Below, one piece after another: positions 33,818 through 41,118 of a DNA stretch of 64,000 nt. Location: assembly GCA_036278735.1 (NCBI GenBank), contig DASUKM010000005.1, positions 22,604 through 86,603 on the forward strand. Direction: 5' to 3'. The position numbers and the translations under genes were made by a program. The DNA comes from DASUKM01 sp036278735 (GTDB lineage: Bacteria; Acidobacteriota; Vicinamibacteria; Vicinamibacterales; 2-12-FULL-66-21). Under the pieces are notes generated by a model. The model had not been told where the DNA came from. It worked only from the letters and a program-made list of their open reading frames with translations, and made no database searches. The number at the start of each line of letters is the position of its first letter. Position 1 is the stretch's first letter.

Positions 33818-34513
33818 GTGAGCCACAGCGGCGCATCTGATGCCGCCGATGCGGCGCTCGTCAGCCGGGCCCGGGCCGGGGACGTCGAGGCGTTCGGGCA
33901 ACTTGTGGAGCGGCACCGCCGGGCGGTATATCGCGCGGCGCTGGCCGCGCTGGGCTCGGCAGCCGAGGCAGACGACGCGGCGCAGGACGCGTGCGTGGCG
34001 GCCTTTCAGCGCCTCTCGACGTTTCGCGGCGAGGCGTCCTTCAAGACGTGGTTGCTGGCGATCGCCTGGCGCTGCGCGACGTCGCGGCGAACGCGGCTGC
34101 GGACGTGGACGCGTCGCCTGACATTCTCGCCGCGAGAGGACGAAGAAGGGCGGCTCGAGCAGGTACCCGCCCAAGGCGCATCGGCGGAAGAGACCGTCGC
34201 CGCGCTCGAGTTGCAGCGCGACATCCGTGCCGCCATCGGGACACTGCCGCGCAAGCTGCGGGAGACACTGCTCCTCGCCGGATCCGGCGATTGCTCGTAT
34301 GAGGAGATTGGCGGGATGCTCGAGATTCCTGTCGGCACGGTGAAGTGGCGAGTGTCGGAGGCGAGACGAAGGGTGAAGGCGGAAGTAGTCAGAAGTCAGA
34401 AGGCGGAAGACGGAAGGCGGAAGACGGAAGACGGAAGACGGAAGGCGGAAGGCGGAAGGCGGAAGGCGGAAGGCGGAAGGCGGAAGGTAGAGAGTAAGAG
34501 CCTCGGCGAATGA
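33818..34513 (+). CDS. ECF-type RNA polymerase sigma factor with heptamer-encoded tail
   Basis: A GTG start gives a 231-residue sigma-70-family protein. Region 2 is at about residues 16-85 (RAGDVEAFGQLVERHRRAVYR and AEADDAAQDACVAAFQRL), and region 4 at about residues 125-185 (IGTLPRKLRETLLL, YEEIGGMLEIPVGTVKWRVSEARRR). The last about 35 residues are coded by a 7-bp repeat array and read as an Arg/Lys/Glu-rich heptapeptide repeat (RRKAEGG). The stop overlaps the next gene (ATGA), whose product is a candidate anti-sigma factor. Confidence 0.9.
   Translation: MSHSGASDAADAALVSRARAGDVEAFGQLVERHRRAVYRAALAALGSAAEADDAAQDACVAAFQRLSTFRGEASFKTWLLAIAWRCATSRRTRLRTWTRRLTFSPREDEEGRLEQVPAQGASAEETVAALELQRDIRAAIGTLPRKLRETLLLAGSGDCSYEEIGGMLEIPVGTVKWRVSEARRRVKAEVVRSQKAEDGRRKTEDGRRKAEGGRRKAEGGRRKVESKSLGE
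34399..34489. repeat. Heptamer array (GAAGGCG/GAAGACG, 12 units) inside the sigma-factor gene
   Basis: Twelve full 7-bp units run from 34399 to 34482, plus a partial one. Three units make 21 bp, so translation yields a 7-residue repeat and the reading frame survives gain or loss of three units only. Other unit changes would shift the frame near the end of the gene. Confidence 0.92.
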
Positions 34514-35085
34514 CTGACATTCCGCGAATCACCGACAAGAGCCTCGATGAGGCACTCGATGCGACCATTCGAACGATGGTCGACGGAGAGCCGTCTCCGG
34601 GCTTTCGCGCGCGGGTCGTCGCACGGCTTGGCGAACCGGGGAGGCGCGGTCCGGGCGTGGAATGGATCACGCTGTCCGCACTGGCCGCCGCCATCGTCGT
34701 GGCCATTGTGCTGTGGCTTCCGCGCCGCGGCGTGCACCTGCCCACGCCGGCGCCGCGGGCGCATGCGGACGTCGCGCTCGCACGGCCACCGGCTGTTGAC
34801 GGCGAGCGCCGTGCGGCCCCTGCCGCGATCCGCATAGCGCGCCCTTCGATCGACGGGATTCGGCCGCCGCGCCGCCCGGTCGTGCCGACGGCGGATGCGC
34901 CGCCGCTCCCGGAGCGGCCATCCGTCGCGGCGGTGCTGGTCGTGCGACTCGCCGAACCCGCGGCCATCGAGGTGCCGCCGATCGGCGCGGATCCGATTGA
35001 GGTTGCCCGACTCACAGTACGGTCCCTGCCCGCGCCTCCGGCCGTGGAGGTCGGGGCGTTCAACCCGCGCGAGACGCGGGAGTGA
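34510..35085 (+). CDS. Single-pass membrane protein, candidate anti-sigma factor
   Basis: A 191-residue protein whose ATG overlaps the sigma-factor stop. It has a short cytosolic part (about 50 residues), one membrane helix (WITLSALAAAIVVAIVLWL, about residues 52-70) and a Pro/Ala-rich outer part. This topology and coupling fit an anti-sigma factor, but no zinc motif (HxxxCxxC) is present. The role is inferred from position only; it could equally be a small periplasmic sensor. Confidence 0.6.
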   Translation: MTDIPRITDKSLDEALDATIRTMVDGEPSPGFRARVVARLGEPGRRGPGVEWITLSALAAAIVVAIVLWLPRRGVHLPTPAPRAHADVALARPPAVDGERRAAPAAIRIARPSIDGIRPPRRPVVPTADAPPLPERPSVAAVLVVRLAEPAAIEVPPIGADPIEVARLTVRSLPAPPAVEVGAFNPRETRE

Positions 35086-35101
35086 GGAGCTGACGGCGGT
35101 C

Positions 35102-35668
35102 ATGTTGAAAACGCTGCTGATGACGTGCTCTGTGCTCGCGGTCGCGACACTGGCCGGCGCCCAGGCGCCCAAACCGAAAGAACCGCCGGACCAGAAGGCC
35201 CCCGCGCGGCAGGAAGCCGTCCGCACGCCCGCGTCACAGGCGCGGCCTGTGAACATCAAGATCGACTTGACGATCGTCGATCAGACGGGACCCTCCGCCT
35301 CGAGTCAGAAGACCGTCTCGATGATCGTGGCGGATCAGCAGCGCGGCATGATCCGGACGCTGGCGTTCGTCCGAACCCCGGAAGGCAACAAGCCGATCGA
35401 GATCAATGTCGACGCGCATCCGACCATCATGAAGGACGACCTGATCAGCGTGCAGTTTACCTTGCAGTACCAGCCCCATCCGGCGTCGGCCGAGGCATCG
35501 CGCGGTGGGCAGACTGACGCGAGCGCAACGACAGCCGGCGGGGCGGCCGTCACCGAAATGCTTGGACTGCTGCTCGAGAGCGGCAAGGAAATGGTGATCT
35601 CGCAGGCCGCCGATCCGATCACCGATCGAAAAGTGACCGTCGGAGTGACGGCGACGATTCTGCGATAG
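35102..35668 (+). CDS. Secreted hypothetical protein downstream of the sigma/anti-sigma pair
   Basis: I do not recognise a family. The 188 residues start with a signal peptide (LKTLLMTCSVLAVATLAGAQ), then a charged Pro-rich linker. A beta-rich domain follows (VNIKIDLTIVDQTG, KTVSMIVADQQRGMIRTLAF, DLISVQFTLQYQP) and ends in DRKVTVGVTATIL. An Ala/Ser-rich stretch at about residues 128-150 is possibly a repeat insertion. It lies 16 bp after the candidate anti-sigma gene and is probably co-transcribed, so it may be a target or periplasmic partner of that system. Confidence 0.6.
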   Translation: MLKTLLMTCSVLAVATLAGAQAPKPKEPPDQKAPARQEAVRTPASQARPVNIKIDLTIVDQTGPSASSQKTVSMIVADQQRGMIRTLAFVRTPEGNKPIEINVDAHPTIMKDDLISVQFTLQYQPHPASAEASRGGQTDASATTAGGAAVTEMLGLLLESGKEMVISQAADPITDRKVTVGVTATILR

Positions 35669-35681
35669 GCTGGGCCGTCCG

Positions 35682-36089
35682 TTATTTCATGGCCGCCGCG
35701 ATCGACTTCAGCGCGGCATCGGCCTGCGTGTTGGCCCCCTGGTCCAGCCGGCCGGCGAGGCGCTGCGCCTCCTGCGCGTGCGTGAGCGCCTCGCCAAGCG
35801 CCTGCGCCGCCTCTCGCTGACCGGCTTGCTGCGCCCGATCGTGCGCCCGCTGCAGCGGCGCCTTGGCGTCTTCGAGCTGCTGCTGGGCATCGCCGAAGTT
35901 CACGTTGTAGAGGCTGACCCGCGCCTGCAGGATGTGCCCTCGCGCGTCCGCCAGATCGAGCCGCTGCGTCGCCTCCGCCAGCGCATGCTCCGCCGGCAAC
36001 CGGCCCGAGGCACCCCAGGCAAACCCGACCGCCACCGCGACGGCCAGCGCAACGACGATTCCGATCGCGATCTTGAGGCGTGGCGACAT
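35682..36089 (-). CDS. Small membrane-anchored helical protein
   Basis: No family recognised. The 135 residues have one N-terminal membrane helix (IAIGIVVALAVAVAVGFAWG) and an Ala/Gln-rich, probably coiled-coil periplasmic part. A -10 box (TATACT) lies 6 bp before the ATG. It is convergent with the secreted-protein gene and downstream of the large heptamer array. It could be a small envelope or scaffold protein. Confidence 0.55.
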   Translation of the reverse strand: MSPRLKIAIGIVVALAVAVAVGFAWGASGRLPAEHALAEATQRLDLADARGHILQARVSLYNVNFGDAQQQLEDAKAPLQRAHDRAQQAGQREAAQALGEALTHAQEAQRLAGRLDQGANTQADAALKSIAAAMK

Positions 36090-36095
36090 GGGCGA

Positions 36096-36101
36096 AGTAT
36101 A
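36096..36101 (-). promoter_or_regulatory. -10 box (TATACT) 6 bp before a start codon
   Basis: TATACT on the minus strand is separated from the ATG at 36089 by TCGCCC only, predicting a leaderless transcript for the small membrane protein gene. Confidence 0.45.
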
Positions 36102-36115
36102 CGAATGATCAGTGA

Positions 36116-36264
36116 CCAGTTACCAGTTACCAGTTACCAGTTGCCAGTTGCCAGTTACCAGTTGCCAGTTACCAGTTGCCAGTTCTGGTTACTGGTTACT
36201 GGTTACTGGTTACTGGTTACTGGTTACTGGTTACTGGTTACTGGTTACTGGTTACTGGTTACTG
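36116..36264. repeat. Two opposed heptamer arrays (CCAGTTR x10, CTGGTTA x11)
   Basis: Ten CCAGTTA/G/C units (36116-36184) are followed directly by eleven CTGGTTA units (36185-36261). The two halves are inverted repeats of each other except for one mismatch per heptamer, so the 149 bp could fold into a long imperfect hairpin. The array supplies the TAA stop and last codon of the glycerate kinase gene. Confidence 0.92.
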
Positions 36265-37536
36265 GGTCTGCACCAGCAGCACCTGCACGTCTCCGACGTT
36301 CGTGCCCGTCGGGCCGGTGATGACGAGATCGCCGAGCGATTGGAAGAACGGGTAGGCGTCGTTGTCGGCGAGCGCGCGTTCGGGGTCCAGACCGGCGGCG
36401 TGCGCCCGCTCCAGCGTGCTCTCGTCGGCGATCGCGCCGGCGGCGTCGGTCGGGCCGTCGACGCCGTCGCTGCCGATGCTCCCGAACGCGCACGGGCCGC
36501 AGTGCGCCAACGGCTCCAGCGCCCCGAGCACGACCTCCTGGTTGCGCCCTCCCTTCCCCTTCCCGCGCACCGTCACTGTCGTCTCTCCCGAGGCAATCAC
36601 GCAGAGTGGACGTCCGTCGTGCACGACGCGCGCCTGCTCGATCAACGCGACGCCGGCGTGCCGCGCCTCGCCGACAACCGGGGGGTCTACGAGCTGCACG
36701 CGGTAGCCGAGCGCCCGCGCGCGTGCGGCCGCGCCCGCCATCGCGTCGCGGCGGCCGCCGGCGAGCACGAAGGCCGCGTCCGCCAGCCGGGGGTCTCCGG
36801 GCTTCGGCGTCTCCGCGATCTCTCCGCGCAATCCCCGCGCGATGTGCCGCCGGATCGTCTCGGGCACGTGCTCGACGCGCCGGAGCGCGGCGTCAGCCTC
36901 CGCGAATGTCGACGGGTCGGCCACCGTGGGGCCCGATCCGATCACCGCCGGATCGTCCTCGATCGGCGCGTGCACGTCCGAGATGGCCAACGTGATCGAT
37001 CGCCGGGCCCGCAGCGCCAGCTGGCCCCCTTTGAAAGCGGAGAGATGCTTCCGAACCGCATTGAAGGGGGCGATCGGCGTGCCCGCGCGCAGCAGCGCGC
37101 GCGTGACGTCGACGAGGTCGTCGAGCGCGATCTCGCCGGCGGGCGCTTCGATGAGCGCCGACGCGCCTCCCGAGAGCAGCACCACGAGCCGCGATCCGCC
37201 CTGCGCGCGTTCCGCAATCTCCAGCGCGCCCCGGCCGGCCGCGACGCTCTCGGCGGTCGGCAGCGGATGCCCTGCCGCATGGACCTGCAGCCGCGCGTCC
37301 GCAATCCCCTCGCCCCCCGGCATGGCGACCACGCCGGCGACGAGACGATCGCCGCAGGTCTCGAGCAGGGCGCGTGTCATCGGGACGGCCGCCTTGCCGG
37401 CGGCGACGAGTATGAGGGGAGCGGTGAAGGTCGAGGGTTGGCGCGCGAGCGCCCGCAGGGTGAGCGCATACCCGTCGCAGCCGCGGACGGCAGCGTCGAG
37501 GATGGTCCGAAGGTCGTCGCGTAGCGATGTGTTCAG
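36259..37536 (-). CDS. Glycerate 2-kinase (GckA/MOFRL family)
   Basis: The enzyme phosphorylates D-glycerate to 2-phosphoglycerate. Conserved segments include LVAAGKAAVPM near the N-terminus, LSGGASALIEAPAGEI, and the MOFRL domain (GKGGRNQEVVLGAL, GSDGVDGPTDAAGA, GPTGTNVGDVQVLLV). The first ATG (37380) would remove the conserved AAGKA region, so the true start is upstream. The best candidate is a CTG at 37536 overlapping the TGA of the preceding small gene, giving 425 residues. This non-ATG start is inferred. The stop codon lies in the heptamer array. Confidence 0.85.
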   Translation of the reverse strand: MNTSLRDDLRTILDAAVRGCDGYALTLRALARQPSTFTAPLILVAAGKAAVPMTRALLETCGDRLVAGVVAMPGGEGIADARLQVHAAGHPLPTAESVAAGRGALEIAERAQGGSRLVVLLSGGASALIEAPAGEIALDDLVDVTRALLRAGTPIAPFNAVRKHLSAFKGGQLALRARRSITLAISDVHAPIEDDPAVIGSGPTVADPSTFAEADAALRRVEHVPETIRRHIARGLRGEIAETPKPGDPRLADAAFVLAGGRRDAMAGAAARARALGYRVQLVDPPVVGEARHAGVALIEQARVVHDGRPLCVIASGETTVTVRGKGKGGRNQEVVLGALEPLAHCGPCAFGSIGSDGVDGPTDAAGAIADESTLERAHAAGLDPERALADNDAYPFFQSLGDLVITGPTGTNVGDVQVLLVQTQ

Positions 37537-37820
37537 TGCAGAGGCTTCAAATCCGACCAGGCCGACAGCCCGGTGACCAGATCGTACGTACGCAACAGCC
37601 GGCTTATCACCTGATCAGCATCCGCTTTCGCACAGAGCTGGTCGAGCTTGCCCAGAATCTGATCGATGCCTCGATCGGCATTCGTGATGGCTCGCTCCGA
37701 GTAGTACTCCCGCTGCCGCGCCAGGCAGGCACGATGCTTCAGGAACTCCTCACGGTAGAAGTCGGTCAGTAGCGTGACAGGAGTAACCGAACCCCGGTTC
37801 GCGCCGACGACGCGTGCCAT
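37533..37820 (-). CDS. Orphan 95-residue protein of unknown function
   Basis: Not recognised. The product is probably helical (TDFYREEFLKHRACLARQRE, DQILGKLDQLCAKADADQVI) and soluble. The ATG at 37820 has GAGGGGAG about five bases before it and is preferred to one 24 bases upstream. It overlaps the glycerate kinase gene (CTGA). Its GC content (about 57-65% in the lines counted) is lower than that of its neighbours, and the region upstream is AT-richer with a good sigma-70 promoter, which hints at later acquisition. Confidence 0.6.
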   Translation of the reverse strand: MARVVGANRGSVTPVTLLTDFYREEFLKHRACLARQREYYSERAITNADRGIDQILGKLDQLCAKADADQVISRLLRTYDLVTGLSAWSDLKPLH

Positions 37821-37860
37821 GCGACTCCCCTCGCCATGGAACATATGATGGAATAATTCG

Positions 37861-37890
37861 AGTGTAAGGGTGAGCTGCGGGCAGTGTCAA
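37861..37890 (-). promoter_or_regulatory. Sigma-70 promoter of the orphan gene-glycerate kinase operon
   Basis: TTGACA (37890-37885) and TACACT (37866-37861) are separated by 18 bp on the minus strand. The -10 ends 40 bp before the ATG at 37820. Confidence 0.55.
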
Positions 37891-37903
37891 CGAAAACCCA
37901 AGC

Positions 37904-38794
37904 TCAACGGACCGTTCGGGCCACGACGTACCCCCCGAGGCAGCCGAGCGCCATCCCGCCGACCACCAGGCCGGCCACGAGTGCCGCGGGCACGAAGGCC
38001 ACCGCCTCCAGCCCGGCGCGCTCGACCATGAAGCCGCCGTACCGGGCCCGCAGCACGGCAAAGGCGGCGACGAGCGCCACCACCGCGGCCAACGCGCCAA
38101 GCCCCCCCTGCAAGAGCCCCTCGAGCACGAACGGCCCGCGGATGTAGGCAAAGGGGGCGCCCACGAGCTGCATGATTTCGATCTCGTCGCGCCGGGCCGC
38201 CGCCGCGAGGCTGACGACGTTGGCGACCGTGAGCGCGCTGGCGAACGCCAGCATCAGCAGCACCACGAGACCCATGCCGCGGATCACGGCGACGAGGCTG
38301 CTGAGGCGCTGCAGCCATCGCCGGTCGTAGCGCACGTCGGCGACGCCGGGCATCGAGCCGGCGCGTGTCGCGAGGCGATCGGCGGCCTCGCCAAGTCCCG
38401 CCGAGGGAGACGTCAACCGGACTTCGAACGACGCCGGGAAGGGATTGTCGGGCAGCGCCGAGGCCGCCCCGCCCAGATCCGGGAACTCGCGCGCGAACGC
38501 GCGTCTCGCGTCCGCCTTCGAGACGAACTCGACCGACTGCGCGATCCCGCTGCCGGTCAACCGGGCCTTGACGGCCGCGACCTCCTCGGGCGTGGCCCCC
38601 TCCTGCAGATACACCGACAGCTCCGCGGTCTGACTCCAGCGCGCGACGAGGCGCTGCAGGTTGGCGTTGATCATGAGGAAAAAGCCGAGCACGAACACGC
38701 CCGCGGCGATCGTCAGGATCGCGAGCGCGGCGGCGCCGCGTCCGCGCCACAGGCTCGCGACCGCTTCGGCAACGAAGTAACGGAGCGCGCGCAT
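37904..38794 (-). CDS. ftsX: Cell-division permease-like protein FtsX
   Basis: FtsX with FtsE forms an ABC-type complex that activates septal peptidoglycan hydrolases. The 296-residue protein has an N-terminal helix, an extracellular domain with AELSVYLQEGATPEEV, and three further helices (LASALTVANVVSLAAAARRDEIEIMQLVGA). It overlaps ftsE by one base (TGATG) and ends the gatB-ftsE-ftsX operon. Confidence 0.93.
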   Translation of the reverse strand: MRALRYFVAEAVASLWRGRGAAALAILTIAAGVFVLGFFLMINANLQRLVARWSQTAELSVYLQEGATPEEVAAVKARLTGSGIAQSVEFVSKADARRAFAREFPDLGGAASALPDNPFPASFEVRLTSPSAGLGEAADRLATRAGSMPGVADVRYDRRWLQRLSSLVAVIRGMGLVVLLMLAFASALTVANVVSLAAAARRDEIEIMQLVGAPFAYIRGPFVLEGLLQGGLGALAAVVALVAAFAVLRARYGGFMVERAGLEAVAFVPAALVAGLVVGGMALGCLGGYVVARTVR

Positions 38795-39453
38795 CAGACC
38801 ACCTCCACGACGCGGCCGCGTTCGAGCGTGAGGGCCCGGCGTCCCACCCGGCGGATCAGCTCGCGATCGTGGGTGGCCACCAGCACGGTCGTGCCGCGCG
38901 CGTTGATCTCGCGGAACAAGTTCATGATTTCGAGCGACAGATCGGGATCGAGATTGCCGGTCGGCTCGTCGGCGAGGATGATGACGGGGTCGTTGACCAG
39001 CGCCCGCGCGATCGCGATGCGCTGCTGCTCGCCGCCCGACAGCTCCTGCGGATACGCCGCCATCCGATGCTGGAGGCCCACCCACTTGAGCACCTGGAAC
39101 GTGCGCCGCTGCTGTTGCGAATCGACCATCCCGAGCACGCGCGGCACGAACGCGACGTTCTCGAGCACCGTCTTGTTCGGCAGCAGCTTGAAGTCCTGAA
39201 AGACGAAGCCGAGCGATCGCCGGTACGCCTGCACCTGCCGGCGCGACAACTGCGCGAGGTCGCGCCCGCCGACGACGAGCCGGCCGTCGCTGGGGACGTC
39301 CTGCCGGAGCAGCAGCCGCAGCAGCGTCGACTTGCCCGCGCCGCTGGGCCCGGTGAGGAAGACGAACTCCCCTTTGTCGATGCGCAGCGTGAGATCGCGC
39401 AGCGCATAGACGCCGCGGCTGTACAACTTCGAAAGGCTGTGCGCTTCAATCAC
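38794..39453 (-). CDS. ftsE: Cell-division ATP-binding protein FtsE
   Basis: FtsE is the ATPase partner of FtsX. The 219 residues contain the Walker A GPSGAGKSTLLRLL, signature LSGGEQQRIAIARALVNDP, Walker B ILADEPTGNLDP and H-loop ATHD. Tyr-Ser-Arg-Gly-Val-Tyr-Ala-Leu near the N-terminus is typical. It overlaps the end of gatB by eight bases, so tRNA-dependent amidation and division genes share a message. Confidence 0.96.
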   Translation of the reverse strand: MIEAHSLSKLYSRGVYALRDLTLRIDKGEFVFLTGPSGAGKSTLLRLLLRQDVPSDGRLVVGGRDLAQLSRRQVQAYRRSLGFVFQDFKLLPNKTVLENVAFVPRVLGMVDSQQQRRTFQVLKWVGLQHRMAAYPQELSGGEQQRIAIARALVNDPVIILADEPTGNLDPDLSLEIMNLFREINARGTTVLVATHDRELIRRVGRRALTLERGRVVEVV

Positions 39454-40897
39454 CCGAGGGCTCCTGCACCGCGAGCGCCCGGCGCAGCAGCGCGTTGACG
39501 GTTTCCGGATTCGCCTTGCCTCGACTCGCCTTCATGACCTGCCCGACCAGAAACGCAAACGTCTGCGTCCGGCCGCCCCGGAACTGCGCGACAGGACCGG
39601 GATGGTCCCGCACGACCTCCTCGACCAGCCGTTCGAGCGCCGCCTCGTCGTCGATCCGGCGCAGCCCGTCTTCGTCGACGATCTGCCGCGCGCCGCGCCC
39701 GGTGGCCATCATGGTCTCGAACACCTCGCGCGCCACCGGTCCGCTGATGGCCCCCGTCTCGGCGAGCACGATCAACTCCGCGAGCGCTTCGGGCGCGAGC
39801 GGGAACGCCTCAATCGCGATCCCGCGCTCCTTCATCGTCCGCGCGACCTCCCCCATGATCCAGTTGCTGGCGGCTTTCGCGTGTCCGGCCGCGGCCGCCG
39901 TCCGCTCGAAGTAGTCGGCGAGGGGCATCGACTGCGTCAACACGCCGGCGTCGTAGTCGGGGAGATGATACTGCGCCGCGAGCCGCCGCCGCCGCGCGTC
40001 GGGCAGCTCGGGCAGCCGCTGTCGAAGGTCGTCGACCCACGCCGCCTCGAGCGCCAGGGGACGAAGGTCCGGCTCCGGAAAGTAGCGGTAGTCGTCCGCC
40101 TCCTCCTTGACCCGCATCAGGACCGTGCGGCCGGCGGTCACGTCCCACAGGCGCGTCTCCTGGCGCAGGGGTCCGCCGTCGCGCAGCACGGCGGTCTGCC
40201 GTTCGATTTCGTACTCGAGCGCCCGCTGCACGTGACGGAAGGAGTTGAGGTTCTTCACCTCGGTCTTGACCCCCAGGGCCGTGGCCCCCGGCGGGCGGAT
40301 CGACACGTTGGCATCACAGCGCAGGCTCCCCTCTTCCATGTTGCCGTCGTTGACTCCCACGGCGACGAGGATCGCGCGGAGCCGCATGAAGAGCTGCGCC
40401 GCCGCCGCGCCGCTCCGCAGGTCCGGTTGCGTGACGATCTCGATGAGCGGCACCCCGCTGCGATTGAAGTCGAGCGCGGTCGTCGCGCTGCGCTCGGACG
40501 CCTCATGCAGCGACTTGCCGGCGTCTTCCTCGAGGTGCACGCGGATGATCCCGACGCGCTGCGGCCCCTCGTCGGTCGCGAACTCGATGCCCCCCGCCGT
40601 CGCGAGCGGCTGCTCGTACTGCGAGATCTGATAACCCTTCGGCAGATCCGGATAGAAATAGTGCTTCCGCGCGAACACCGACAGCGGCTGAATCGTGCAG
40701 TCGAGGGCGAGTGCGGCCGTGACGGCCAGCTCGACGGCGCGGCGATTGAGCACCGGCAGCGCGCCCGGCAGCCCGAGGCACACGGGGCACACGTGGGTGT
40801 TCGGCGGCGCGCCGAATTGCGTGCTGCAGCCGCAGAAGATTTTCGTGCGGGTCAGCAGCTGCGCATGAACTTCCAGACCGATGATGGACTCGAACAT
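39446..40897 (-). CDS. gatB: Asp-tRNA(Asn)/Glu-tRNA(Gln) amidotransferase subunit B
   Basis: GatB is the kinase/tRNA-binding subunit that, with GatA and GatC, converts Glu-tRNA(Gln) to Gln-tRNA(Gln). MFESIIGLEVHAQLLTRTK, the zinc-site cysteines CGCS and CPVCLGLPG, and HKHYFYPDLPKGYQISQ-type motifs (RKHYFYPDLPKGYQ) are visible. The C-terminal helical tail domain ends in GQVMKASRGKANPETVNALL. It has 483 residues. GatA and GatC are not adjacent. Upstream is a repeat-bearing gap. Confidence 0.97.
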   Translation of the reverse strand: MFESIIGLEVHAQLLTRTKIFCGCSTQFGAPPNTHVCPVCLGLPGALPVLNRRAVELAVTAALALDCTIQPLSVFARKHYFYPDLPKGYQISQYEQPLATAGGIEFATDEGPQRVGIIRVHLEEDAGKSLHEASERSATTALDFNRSGVPLIEIVTQPDLRSGAAAAQLFMRLRAILVAVGVNDGNMEEGSLRCDANVSIRPPGATALGVKTEVKNLNSFRHVQRALEYEIERQTAVLRDGGPLRQETRLWDVTAGRTVLMRVKEEADDYRYFPEPDLRPLALEAAWVDDLRQRLPELPDARRRRLAAQYHLPDYDAGVLTQSMPLADYFERTAAAAGHAKAASNWIMGEVARTMKERGIAIEAFPLAPEALAELIVLAETGAISGPVAREVFETMMATGRGARQIVDEDGLRRIDDEAALERLVEEVVRDHPGPVAQFRGGRTQTFAFLVGQVMKASRGKANPETVNALLRRALAVQEPSGD

Positions 40898-40954
40898 CGC
40901 CGGGGGCACACGACGGACATCCAGAGACTGAATGCCGCATGATACACCGGCGGT

Positions 40955-41111
40955 GCGGGTTGCGGAGCGCGGGGTGCGGGAGGCGCGGGGTGCGGGGTAA
41001 GCCTCAGCCCCGATGCTGCGGCCAGGCCATACAGGCCTGACCCACAAGACATGCACTCTGTGGGTCAGCCCTTTACGTTCGCTCCTGTGGGTCAGCGCTT
41101 TATGGGCTGAC
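40955..41111. repeat. G-rich and GTGGGTCAGCC dispersed repeats upstream of gatB
   Basis: The 221-bp gap between pckA and gatB holds a G-rich GCGCGGGGTGCGGG stretch (about 40968-40998). It also holds an inverted pair GCCTGACCCACA / TGTGGGTCAGCCC (about 41036-41075) and GTGGGTCAGCGCTTTATGGGCTGAC (41090-41111). The latter words match the array at 27401-27478. No gene is seen. Confidence 0.7.
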
Positions 41112-41118
41112 GATCTGC

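Noticed and set aside
36185..36261. Small hydrophobic ORF reading the CTGGTTA array (repeated WLLVTGY)
   Set aside because: It is repeat translation only, without a ribosome-binding site, and overlaps the end of a real gene.
37381..37535. ATG at 37380 as the glycerate kinase start
   Set aside because: It would delete the conserved LVAAGKAAVP segment, which is clearly coded in the same frame upstream.
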